Below, piece by piece: positions 1 to 8,709 of a DNA stretch of 45,266 nt. Position 1 is the stretch's first letter, and every line of letters starts with the position of its first letter. Position numbers and translations under genes: made by a program. The stretch is from assembly GCA_016220035.1 (NCBI GenBank), contig JACRIO010000187.1, positions 1 to 45,266 on the forward strand, written 5' to 3'. The notes below the pieces were generated by a model that worked only from the letters and a program-made list of their open reading frames with translations, was not told the origin of the DNA and ran no database searches. The DNA comes from Planctomycetota bacterium (GTDB taxonomy: Bacteria > Planctomycetota > UBA1135 > GCA-002686595).

Positions 1-335
1 CGACTGCACGGCGTCACGCCGGCAAGCTCGAGCGCCTCGAAGCGCCCGCCGAACTGCTCGGGCGAGTTCAGCTCGAGCTCGAACGACCTGTCGCCGCGGA
101 GGAGCACCGGCGCGAGCGCTCGCAGGCGCTGCGCTGGTCGATCGTCGGGCTCGTCGCCGTCCTCGGCATCGCGCTCGGCCTGCGTTTCGGCCTGCGCGAA
201 GTGAACGCGGCGCCCACGCTCACCTTCCAGATCCAGCGTGTCCAGAACGCGAGCGAGCTCGACGGGCTCGCGCGCGACCTCGCTGGTGGGCTCACGGGCG
301 GCTGGAGCGAAGTCACGTGGGGAGAACCGCGATGA
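1..335 (+). CDS. C-terminal part of a single-TM protein, possibly an anti-sigma factor (RseA-like); truncated by the window edge
   Basis: Frame 3 is open from the window start and ends at TGA 333-335. It contains a hydrophobic segment (ALRWSIVGLVAVLGIALGLRFGL) and overlaps the next ATG (332) in an ATGA junction. The anti-sigma idea rests only on the following RseB-like gene. Confidence 0.45.
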   Translation, partial: TARRHAGKLERLEAPAELLGRVQLELERPVAAEEHRRERSQALRWSIVGLVAVLGIALGLRFGLREVNAAPTLTFQIQRVQNASELDGLARDLAGGLTGGWSEVTWGEPR

Positions 336-1342
336 AGTGCATCGCACTCGCGTTCCTCTCGACTGCGGCGCTCCTCGCCTTCGGCGCGGGTTGCTCGCGC
401 CAAGGCGCGGCGGACGCGACGTCCGGTCCCGCGGTGCTCCACGCCCAGTCCGACCCGGGCCTGCTCGCGCGCATGCACGATGCACCCGCTCAGACGCGCT
501 TCTCGGGCCACCGCCAGGTGTGGATGCGCATCAATGGGCGCGTCCTCGCCTACGACGAGACGATCTACGCGGACGGTCTCGGCGGGTTCACGATCGAACC
601 CGGCACGGTCGCGCAGCCGAACCTGTTGAGCGGTCAGCGAGATCTCTTCGAGATCCTGCAGCGCACGCGCGAGGGTTTCCTCTTCCGCTACCGCGACTTC
701 GGCATCCGCGACGTCGGGCTCCTCGCGCAGAATTACTCCGTTCAAGACACGGGCGCGGTGGTCACGGTGGCCGGCCGGACGTGTGACGAGTTGCGGTTCG
801 AGCGCCTGCTCGCGCCGCACCGCAGCTACGTCGTCGCGGTCGACCGGCTCACGAGCCTCGCGCTGCGCTGGGAAGAGCTCGACGCCGCGCGCGCCCCCGT
901 GATGCGGATGGAGTACACGAGCTTCGATCCCGCGCCGAACCTGACGGGGATCACGATGCACGTGGACCTGCCCGCGCAGAGCATCGACCCGGCCGTGGAC
1001 AACCGGGCGCTCCTCGGTTTCTCGGCACGGCTGCCGCAGATCCTGCACGGGTTCCAGCTCGTGAACGCCGAGCAGATCACGTACGACAGCCGCAATTGGG
1101 TGCGCGTGCAGTACCAGGACGGCGTCGAGCCGCTGCTCTACCTTCACAGCAGCCGTACTGCGATCCCAACCGGCACCGTGGTGCTGACGAGCAGCGACCT
1201 GGGTGGTGCGCCGCTCGTCCGCGTGTTCGCCGCCGGGGAATGGACCATCGCGCAGTGCAAGCACGCCGGCTCCGAGTTCATCGTCGCCGGAAAGCTCGAC
1301 GAGCCGCGCTTGCTCGAGACGCTGCGTTCCGCGATGCAGTGA
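332..1342 (+). CDS. Putative lipoprotein, MucB/RseB- or LolA-like
   Basis: Lipobox-type signal MKCIALAFLSTAALLAFGAGC, then a lipoprotein-sorting-like fold pattern (VWMRINGRVLAYDETIY, SYVVAVDRLTSLALRWEELD). The ATG at 332 is preferred over the ORF-track start at 317. Confidence 0.5.
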   Translation: MKCIALAFLSTAALLAFGAGCSRQGAADATSGPAVLHAQSDPGLLARMHDAPAQTRFSGHRQVWMRINGRVLAYDETIYADGLGGFTIEPGTVAQPNLLSGQRDLFEILQRTREGFLFRYRDFGIRDVGLLAQNYSVQDTGAVVTVAGRTCDELRFERLLAPHRSYVVAVDRLTSLALRWEELDAARAPVMRMEYTSFDPAPNLTGITMHVDLPAQSIDPAVDNRALLGFSARLPQILHGFQLVNAEQITYDSRNWVRVQYQDGVEPLLYLHSSRTAIPTGTVVLTSSDLGGAPLVRVFAAGEWTIAQCKHAGSEFIVAGKLDEPRLLETLRSAMQ

Positions 1343-1568
1343 CGCGCCGGGACGCGGACGCACCCGGTAAGGGAGCGCGCGTGTTCCCAGGGTTGCCTCT
1401 GCCCCTGACCGGAATTCCTTTCCACGTGCGAAGGAGCTGAACTCTCCGTGCCGCGGCGCCGTCCATAGCAGCTCACGGGCGATCGCTTTCTCCGGCCGGT
1501 CTTTCACTCGCGGGGTAGTCTCAGGTGTCGAGCCCGCTGCGCGCGGCCGACGCCAACGAAGCATCACC

Positions 1569-2036
1569 ATGAGCAGCCAAAACCCTCAGGAAGAACCCTT
1601 CTCCGAAGCCAATTTGGAGTCGCCGGAGTACCGCGAACGCCTGATGCGCAAGCTGAACTGCCTGATCGCCGTGCTCGAAGTCGCGACGGCCAAGGTGAAG
1701 AAGAGCCTCGACGGTCCCGCGGCGGATGTCGAACGCCTCGCGCGCATCCGCACGAACCTCCAGAGCACCCTCGACGTGTGCCTCCGCGCTCGCGCCGCGC
1801 TCGAACGCCGCGAAGCGCTGCCGCGCGACCTGCCCGAGAACCTCACGCGCGTGATGCAGGAGACGCAGAGCGCCGTCGCACCCGACGCCCGCCAGCCCAA
1901 GAACCTCCCGCGCGGCGCGCGCATCGAACTGCGCTCGGTGGAGGAGCGACGCCGATTCCAACGCATGGGTTCGATCGACCGCCGCACGATCGCGCTGGTC
2001 GACTTCGAGGACCTGTCGCGCAGACTCCAGAGCTGA
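1569..2036 (+). CDS. Hypothetical protein
   Basis: 155-aa ORF with normal composition, ATG start, followed by a terminator-like hairpin. Confidence 0.6.
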   Translation: MSSQNPQEEPFSEANLESPEYRERLMRKLNCLIAVLEVATAKVKKSLDGPAADVERLARIRTNLQSTLDVCLRARAALERREALPRDLPENLTRVMQETQSAVAPDARQPKNLPRGARIELRSVEERRRFQRMGSIDRRTIALVDFEDLSRRLQS

Positions 2037-2060
2037 CCGTCGAGCACCGCAGCTCCCCAG

Positions 2061-2097
2061 ATCGCGTTCCGCGGCTTAGCGGAACGCGATTTTCATT
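2061..2097 (+). terminator. Rho-independent terminator-like hairpin
   Basis: Perfect 12-bp stem ATCGCGTTCCGC / GCGGAACGCGAT, 6-nt loop GGCTTA, followed by TTTTCATTT. Confidence 0.75.
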
Positions 2098-2170
2098 TCG
2101 GGGGAGGGGGCCGCGCGGATGAACGACCGGCATCCACACGGAGGGCACCAGGTTCGCGTCGCGCCCAGCG

Positions 2171-3040
2171 TCACTCGAAGACGAACTTCACCTTGTGCCG
2201 CAGCCTCGAGGCCACCGCCACGCCGTGTTCGAGCGCGGGCTGGAAGCGCCACCGCTTCAGTCCGTCGACGGCGGCGCGATCGAGACGCTTGAAGCCGCAC
2301 GAAGAGACGATCTCGACGCTCGAGACCTTGCCGTCCGCGGCGATGTGCAACAGACACACGACCTCGCCGTGCTCACCGCGGAGCTCGGAGTCGCACGGGT
2401 AGTCGGGCCGCGGGTTCTCGATCACGACCGCGGCGCGTGTCGCGCCGACCGAGGGAGTGACAGCACTCGTCGCGGCGGCGATCACCGTCGCGCCGGCCTT
2501 GTCCGTCGCGGCGCGATCCGACGGCGCCATTGCGACGGACTCCATCGGCCGCGGCGCGAGCGCGGCTTCGGGGGAGGACTCCGTCACGGGCTGAAACACG
2601 GCCTGCGTGACGACGGCCTCCGCGGCGAGTTCGTTCGCAGGCGATCCGGCGTCGGGCTGCGTGAGCGCGTCGAGTTCCGGAGCGACGACCAGCGCCTCCG
2701 CGAGTTCGATGACGGGCGGCGACGTCTGGACTGGCGACGCCTCGACCGGCTGGGTCGGCGCCGGCGGGAGCGCCTCCAGGGGCTCAGTGAGCGCCGCGAG
2801 CTCCGCGACGCGCGGCTCGAGCACGGTGGAGCTCGGGTCGTCGGGACGAACGCTCAGTCGAAGCTCGAACACGCTCTCGTCGCTCCCGCTTGCGCTTCCA
2901 GCTCCGCCCGCGTCGGCGAACGGCAGGCTGCCGCACACCACGAGCACGGAGGCGTGCAGGACGCACGAAAGGGAGCACGCGACGACCCAGGCTGATCGTG
3001 GGGTTCGGTGGTCGTGCTCGGTCGGCGGCATGGCGGGCAA
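2171..3040 (-). CDS. TonB-family protein (energy-transducer-like C-terminal domain)
   Basis: N-terminal hydrophobic anchor, Pro/Ala-rich middle, and C-terminal PRPDYPCDSELRGEHGEVVCLLHIAADGKVSSVEIVSSCGFKRLDRAAVDGLKRWRFQPA, typical of the TonB C-terminal domain. Confidence 0.8.
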   Translation of the reverse strand: MPAMPPTEHDHRTPRSAWVVACSLSCVLHASVLVVCGSLPFADAGGAGSASGSDESVFELRLSVRPDDPSSTVLEPRVAELAALTEPLEALPPAPTQPVEASPVQTSPPVIELAEALVVAPELDALTQPDAGSPANELAAEAVVTQAVFQPVTESSPEAALAPRPMESVAMAPSDRAATDKAGATVIAAATSAVTPSVGATRAAVVIENPRPDYPCDSELRGEHGEVVCLLHIAADGKVSSVEIVSSCGFKRLDRAAVDGLKRWRFQPALEHGVAVASRLRHKVKFVFE

Positions 3041-3091
3041 AGAAGGGTACTCGCGGTGGTTCCTAACCGGGCCGCGGCGCTCGGCACCGCT

Positions 3092-4210
3092 TCACGCAGG
3101 GGGGAAGGAGGAGCGCGGAACGACGGGCATTCCCGCCGTCGTTCCGCGCTCCAAAACGAGCTCCGAGGCCGCGTGAGGCACGCCCCCCGGCCGCCCAGGC
3201 GCGGCCCAGAACTCGTACCCGATGACCAGGAAACCCTGGGCCGCGGGCGAATCGACGCCGATCCCCACCAAGGTCGCGACGTCGATGTGCATGCGCGCGG
3301 TAGGCCGGTACTGGAGGCTCGGTCCGACGAGCAGCTCCTCCTCGAACTCGCTGCGATCCGCGTGCGGGTTGATGAGCGCGGTCTTCAGCTCGGCGCCGAG
3401 CGACAGCCGCTGATCGTCGAGCGTGTGGCTCACGCCGATCGTGAGCTCGTGCGCGTTTTCGAGCGCGCCACCCATCTCGTGTTCGAACACGAGGTTCGCG
3501 CCCCGATGCCAGCTCGGCGAGAATTCGTCACCGAGCAGGAGCTTCGCCTCGATCGAATCGGGCGCGGAGTCCTCGTTCGCGAGCTCGAGGTACAGCGTCG
3601 GATTCCAGGGGATTGCATCCCAATCCGCGAGCGCCCAGCGCGCTTCGAGCTTCTGTTCGTCGACGTCCGCGGGGCCGTCGTTGCCTGCTTGATTGCGGAC
3701 GAGGTAGAGGTCGAGTTGGAACCGGCCGGGCAGCCCGAACTCGATCTCGTACTGGTTCTGGAGCTGCACCGGCCCGTGGCACGGAAGGGTGGGACGCATC
3801 CACCACTCGACGCCGATGTGGCCGGGCGGTTGGACGTACACGCGCGTCGAGGGGAACCGTCGGAACTTGGTCCACTCGGGCTGCCGGTACGGGCCGACCC
3901 GATCTTCCTCGCGGTACTCGGAGACCTGGAGGCGCTGGCCCGTCACGAAGGTCGAGTCGGTCTCCTGCGCCGGGTCGACCGCTTGCTGTTTGTCGGCGGG
4001 GTTGACGATCTGGGCGTGCGTGAAGAGCGAAAGGCTCGCGGCGACGAGGCTCGTCGCGGCGAGCCGAGAAAGCGCCGGGATCATCGAGGAGTGCATGAGG
4101 GGGAGGGGGATCGCGGTACGCGGCGTGGTTCGGACGACTGGGACGGCTCCCATCGCGAGCGGGGACAGATACCCGGACCGCGGTTCTCGGGTGGGCAAGA
4201 AAACAGGCAT
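3092..4210 (-). CDS. Putative secreted/outer-membrane protein, function unknown
   Basis: 372-aa ORF with an N-terminal hydrophobic region (LSRLAATSLVAASLSLFTHAQ) and a beta-rich body with many aromatic and acidic residues. Confidence 0.55.
   Translation of the reverse strand: MPVFLPTREPRSGYLSPLAMGAVPVVRTTPRTAIPLPLMHSSMIPALSRLAATSLVAASLSLFTHAQIVNPADKQQAVDPAQETDSTFVTGQRLQVSEYREEDRVGPYRQPEWTKFRRFPSTRVYVQPPGHIGVEWWMRPTLPCHGPVQLQNQYEIEFGLPGRFQLDLYLVRNQAGNDGPADVDEQKLEARWALADWDAIPWNPTLYLELANEDSAPDSIEAKLLLGDEFSPSWHRGANLVFEHEMGGALENAHELTIGVSHTLDDQRLSLGAELKTALINPHADRSEFEEELLVGPSLQYRPTARMHIDVATLVGIGVDSPAAQGFLVIGYEFWAAPGRPGGVPHAASELVLERGTTAGMPVVPRSSFPPA
3110..3152. other. Strong inverted repeat at the 3' end of the 3092-4210 gene
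   Basis: Perfect 17-bp arms GGAGCGCGGAACGACGG (3110-3126) and CCGTCGTTCCGCGCTCC (3136-3152), 9-nt loop. Confidence 0.7.
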
Positions 4211-4436
4211 TTTCAGCTCGGTTTTAGGCCTTTTCGGGCGCCGCAGGATCGCGCCGGAAACTCCTGCGCATCGCAGGCCGAGCGCCGCTCTTCTCGACGC
4301 CGCCCGGAGCGGTCGCGGCGACCGAGTTCGCCGCAGGTCCGTCGGCGTGACCGTCCCGAGCGGAGAGTCGACCGAGGCCGGCCCACCTTCGACTTCACAC
4401 GGCGCGGTCGCGCGGCGACCCCACGGGCGATCCGCA

Positions 4437-5015
4437 TCAGCCCATGTGCGCTGCGAGCTCGGCGAGGATGATGGACAGGCGCCAGCGCACCGTCGACTCC
4501 GGGATGCCGAGCTGCGCGGCGATCTCGCGCGTCGGCATGTCGAACACCTTGCGCATCGCGAGGATCTGCCGGTCGTCCTCGGAGAGCGTGTCGAAGGCAG
4601 CGCGCAGGCGTGCGAGATCGTCGCGCTGCTCCGCGTGCGCGCTCGGCGAGCGCGAGGGCCGGCTTCCGCCGGGCTGCGGGAGGTCCCAGAGGGCTTCGGA
4701 CAGCGGCTCCTCGCGCTCGGGGCTCCTGCGCTGGGCCTGGTGGTGGCGGCTCTTGTCGATGATCTTGTGCGTGGCCACCGTGTAGAGATAGCGGCGAAAC
4801 GCGGCCTCGTTCTCGTAGTGGACGGCGGCGCGCCGTTCGTAGAGCTCGCGCACCGTCGACTGCACGACGTCGTCGATCGACTCGCGCGCGCGCAGCGCCG
4901 GACCCGAGCGCAAGCGGACGTAGTAGCGGAGCACGTCGAGGTGGCGTTCGACGAGCGCGTCCAGTTCGACGCGCGTCAACGCGCGCGAGTTGGACTTGGG
5001 ATCGGTTTCGGCCAT
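4437..5015 (-). CDS. RNA polymerase ECF-family sigma factor
   Basis: MAETDPKSNSRALTRVELDALVERHLDVLRYYVRLRSG...DVVQSTVRELYERR (region 2) and LSEDDRQILAMRKVFDMPTREIAAQLGIPESTVRWRLS (region 4 HTH). Start at the CAT complement, 5013-5015. Confidence 0.85.
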   Translation of the reverse strand: MAETDPKSNSRALTRVELDALVERHLDVLRYYVRLRSGPALRARESIDDVVQSTVRELYERRAAVHYENEAAFRRYLYTVATHKIIDKSRHHQAQRRSPEREEPLSEALWDLPQPGGSRPSRSPSAHAEQRDDLARLRAAFDTLSEDDRQILAMRKVFDMPTREIAAQLGIPESTVRWRLSIILAELAAHMG

Positions 5016-5139
5016 GCGGCGTCGATCGCGCTCCTGCACGACCACGCTTCGATTCCAACGCGACGGAGGCGAACGGACAAGGGCCGCGCTGTCGTGAGCG
5101 TGCTCGACGCGCTCGGGAGCTCGTAGACTGGCGCGCCGG

Positions 5140-7788
5140 ATGGCGGAGCACGACGAACGGGCTTCAGCGAGCGCGAAGGAGCTCTTCGCGCTCCTCGTCG
5201 AACGCCATGACCGCGGGGAGCGCGTCGACTGGGACGCGGAGTTGGCAAGGCACCCCGAGCGGGTCGTGGAACTCCGCAAGCTCCACTCGAGCTGGATGCG
5301 CGTCGAGAGCCTGCTCGCGGGGCTCACGGCGGAGCCCGAGTCGCTCGCCTCGGCCGCACGCGAGGCGCTCGCGGCGATCCACCCGCTCGACGAGACTTCG
5401 CGCGAGCTGCTCGCGAACCTCTCGGATCCGCAGCGTCGCCTGCAACGCTATCGAGAGATCGAACTCATCGCTCGCGGCGGCATGGGCGAGGTCTCCCGCG
5501 TGTTCGACCGCGAACTCGAGCGCGAGCTCGCATTGAAGAGCCTGCACCGCGCGAGCGAAGTGGACGGAGCGCTCGACGGACGCGCGCTGCGCCGTTTCCT
5601 CATGGAAGCACGCATCGCGGCGCGTCTCGAGCATCCAGGCATCCTTCCGGTGCACGATCTCGGCGTCGACGCGGAGGGCCGACCGTACTTCACGATGCCG
5701 CTCGTCCGCGGAAAGAGCCTCGCCCAGGTGCTCGAGCTCGTGCGTGAAGGCCGTGAAGGCTGGGGCCTCGCGAGCGTGCTCGAGGTGATCCTCAAGGTGT
5801 GCGATGCGCTCGCCTACGCGCACGAGCAAGGCGTCGTGCATCGCGATCTCAAGCCCGCGAACATCCTCGTGGGCCGCTTCGGCGAGACCTACGTCATGGA
5901 TTGGGGCCTCGCGCGCGCGTCCGCGGACAGCGGAGCGGAGGCGCCGTCCGGGGCAATGAAAGAGCACGGCATCGAGCGCGCGACGAACACGGCGAGCGGG
6001 CCCGCGACGGCGCACGGTGCGGTGCTCGGCACCGTGCAGTACATGTCCCCCGAGCAGGCGCGCGGCGAACTCGACCGAATCGGCCCGCGCTCGGACGTGT
6101 ATGCGATCGGCGCGATCCTGCACCACGCGCTGAGCGGGCGCATGCCGTTCCACGGCGTGAGCGAGGAGGCTGCGCTCACGGCCCTGCGCCGCGGACCGCC
6201 GCGCTCGCTCGAGTTCCTCGCGCCGAGTGCGCCGCGCGAGCTCGTGTCCATCTGCGAAAAGGCGATGGCGCGCGAAGCAGAGGGTCGCTATCGCGGCTGT
6301 GCGGAGCTGGCCGCCGACCTGCGCGCGTACATGGAGGGGCGCGTCGTCGCGGCGCACGAAGCGGGCGCTCTGGCCGAGCTGCGCAAGTGGGTCGTGCGAA
6401 AGCGTCTCGTGCTCGTGCTCGGCCTCGTCGTGGTCGTGATCGCCGTCTCCGCCCTGTACGCGAACCGCTGGATCGAGCTCGAGCGGCGCAGCGAGAACGC
6501 GCTGCTCGCGGAAGGGAACGCGCTCGACGAGCTCCTGGAGCGCGCGCCGACGCTCTGGCCCGCCGTGCCCGAGGCGCGCGGGGCCTTCACGCGGTGGATC
6601 ACGGACGCGGAGGCGCTCGTGGCGCGGCTCCCCGAACACGAGCACGAACTCGCGCGGCTTCGTTCGTCCTCGCAAGGCCACGCGTCGGGCCAGCGACATC
6701 GATTCGAGGATCCAGGCGCTCAGTGGAGGCACGACACGCTCGCGCGGCTCGTGAAGGGGCTCCAGGTGCTCTCGGGCGGCGATCCAGCCACGAGTGCGCT
6801 CGCCGACGCGCGATCCGGGCTCGCCTTCGCGAGTTCGGTCGAGGAACGCTCGCTCGTCGCCGCGCGCGAGGCTTGGACCCGTGCGATCGCGGATGCCGCC
6901 AGCGCTCCCGTGTACGGCGGTCTGCGGCTCGTGCCCCAAGTCGGACTCGTTCCGCTCGGCCCCGACCCGGCGAGCGGACTGCAGGAGTTCGCGGAGCTAT
7001 CCACCGGCCTCCCGCCGAGCCGCGATCGCGAAGGACGGCTCCAACTCCGCCCCGAGAGCGCGGTCGTGCTCGTGCTCGGTCCCGCCGCGCGCGTCACGAT
7101 GGGTTCGGTCGTTCCGGGCGACTCGGCGAGCGGCGCCCACGAGGGCGAGGCCGATCTCCTCGCGCGCGCCGACGAAACGCCGTGCGTCGCGATCGAACTC
7201 GAACCGTTCTTGCTCGCGCGACACGAGCTCACGCGTGAACAGTGGGACCGCATCGCGCCGGCGCATGCGAACGCGCCGTCGGCCCGCGCGCTGCTGCCCG
7301 TCGACACGGTTTCCTGGCACGAAGCGCGCGCGGCACTGGCGCGCGTCGGGCTCGTGCTGCCCACGGAAGCCCAGTGGGAGTGCGCCGCGCGCGGCGGCGG
7401 GAACGCGCGCTTCTGGTGTGGACGCGAGGTCGCGTGCCTCGTGGGCCGCGTTCAAGCCGGCTGGCTGCCGGACGGCCGCGCGTTGCACGGGACGACGGAG
7501 CTCGCGTCCGTTCCCGTGAGTCCCGCGATCGCGAACGCGTGGGGCTTCGAGCATGTCGCGGGCAACGTCGCCGAGTGGGTGCAGGACGCGTACGTGCCCA
7601 CGCTCGCAGGGGTTCGACGGCCCGGCGACGGGCTCGCGATCGCGATGGAGTCCGCTTCACGGGTCGTCCGCGGCGGCTCGTTCCTCGCTGCACCAGCCGA
7701 TCTCCGTTGTGCGGCGCGGAACGCACTCGCGCCGGAGACGCGCAGCGCGGAGGTCGGCGTGCGGCCCGCGCGCGCGTTGCGGCGATGA
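5140..7788 (+). CDS. Serine/threonine protein kinase, TM segment, and C-terminal formylglycine-generating-enzyme (FGE-sulfatase)-like domain
   Basis: Kinase motifs ARGGMGEV, VVHRDLKPANIL, DWGLA, YMSPEQA; TM LVLVLGLVVVVIAVSALYA; FGE motifs VTMGSV, LPTEAQWECAARGG, WGFEHVAGNVAEWVQD, RVVRGGSF. Confidence 0.92.
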   Translation: MAEHDERASASAKELFALLVERHDRGERVDWDAELARHPERVVELRKLHSSWMRVESLLAGLTAEPESLASAAREALAAIHPLDETSRELLANLSDPQRRLQRYREIELIARGGMGEVSRVFDRELERELALKSLHRASEVDGALDGRALRRFLMEARIAARLEHPGILPVHDLGVDAEGRPYFTMPLVRGKSLAQVLELVREGREGWGLASVLEVILKVCDALAYAHEQGVVHRDLKPANILVGRFGETYVMDWGLARASADSGAEAPSGAMKEHGIERATNTASGPATAHGAVLGTVQYMSPEQARGELDRIGPRSDVYAIGAILHHALSGRMPFHGVSEEAALTALRRGPPRSLEFLAPSAPRELVSICEKAMAREAEGRYRGCAELAADLRAYMEGRVVAAHEAGALAELRKWVVRKRLVLVLGLVVVVIAVSALYANRWIELERRSENALLAEGNALDELLERAPTLWPAVPEARGAFTRWITDAEALVARLPEHEHELARLRSSSQGHASGQRHRFEDPGAQWRHDTLARLVKGLQVLSGGDPATSALADARSGLAFASSVEERSLVAAREAWTRAIADAASAPVYGGLRLVPQVGLVPLGPDPASGLQEFAELSTGLPPSRDREGRLQLRPESAVVLVLGPAARVTMGSVVPGDSASGAHEGEADLLARADETPCVAIELEPFLLARHELTREQWDRIAPAHANAPSARALLPVDTVSWHEARAALARVGLVLPTEAQWECAARGGGNARFWCGREVACLVGRVQAGWLPDGRALHGTTELASVPVSPAIANAWGFEHVAGNVAEWVQDAYVPTLAGVRRPGDGLAIAMESASRVVRGGSFLAAPADLRCAARNALAPETRSAEVGVRPARALRR

Positions 7789-7842
7789 GTGTTCGACGCG
7801 CCTTGACCGCCCTGAAGATCGGTGGGAGAGTCTCTGCCCTTC

Positions 7843-8709
7843 ATGACGAACGAGCTGGACGTCCGCGCGCTCGCGCGCCGCGTGATTGGGCGCGTGCTGG
7901 CCGAACGCGGCCGCGCGGAGCTCGCGACCACGGAACCCCGTGTCGCGGGCGTCTCGCGTCCGACCGGCGTCCACGTCGTCGTCGAGCCCGGCGGAGTTCC
8001 CGCGCGTCCCGCTCCGTCACAGCCGAGCGCGCCCAGGAATTCGGGCTCGGGGCTCGTCACCGCCGACGATCTGCGCTCGACGCCCGACGGAGGGCATTTC
8101 GCGGTGTCGCGCGGGACGATCGTGACCGAGCTCGCGCGCGAGGAGGCTTGGCGTCGGCGCATCGCGCTGACCGACGGATCCGAGACCCCCGAAGCCGCGC
8201 GGCGGAGCGACGCACGCTTGCGCATCGCCGTGGGTGCCGATCACGGCGGCTTCGAGCTCAAACAGGAACTCGCCGAGTGGCTGCGTGAAGCCGGGCACGT
8301 GCTCCTCGACCACGGGACCTTCGATGCGAACACGGTGGACTATCCCGACTTCGCGCGCGCCGTGGCCGAAGCGGTGGCCGACGGCCGCGCCGACGTCGGC
8401 CTCTGCGTCGATGGAGCGGGCATCGGCTCGGCCATGGCCGCGAACAAGGTGCCCGGCGTGCGCGCCGCGAACGGCTTCGACGTCGCGAGCGCGAAGAACG
8501 CGCGTGAACACAACTTCGCGAACGTGCTCACGCTCGGCGGGAAGCGTCTCACCCGGCAGGCAGCGCGCGAGATCGTCGAGGCGTTCCTGACGACCCCCTG
8601 GGGCGAAGAACGGCATGCACGGCGCATCGACAAGATCGATGCGATCGAGCGGCAGTACTCGAAAGCTCCCGCGGCACACCGTCCCAACGACCGAGGAAGA
8701 ACCCGATGA
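7843..8709 (+). CDS. rpiB: RpiB/LacA/LacB-family sugar-phosphate isomerase with about 120-aa N-terminal extension (BMC cargo-like)
   Basis: RpiB core RIAVGADHGGFELKQELAEWL...DYPDFARAVAEAVADGRADVGLC...AMAANKVPGVRAANGFDVASAKNAREHNFANVLTLGG. N-terminus DVRALARRVIGRVLAERG plus a low-complexity linker resembles a microcompartment encapsulation peptide. Confidence 0.85.
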   Translation: MTNELDVRALARRVIGRVLAERGRAELATTEPRVAGVSRPTGVHVVVEPGGVPARPAPSQPSAPRNSGSGLVTADDLRSTPDGGHFAVSRGTIVTELAREEAWRRRIALTDGSETPEAARRSDARLRIAVGADHGGFELKQELAEWLREAGHVLLDHGTFDANTVDYPDFARAVAEAVADGRADVGLCVDGAGIGSAMAANKVPGVRAANGFDVASAKNAREHNFANVLTLGGKRLTRQAAREIVEAFLTTPWGEERHARRIDKIDAIERQYSKAPAAHRPNDRGRTR

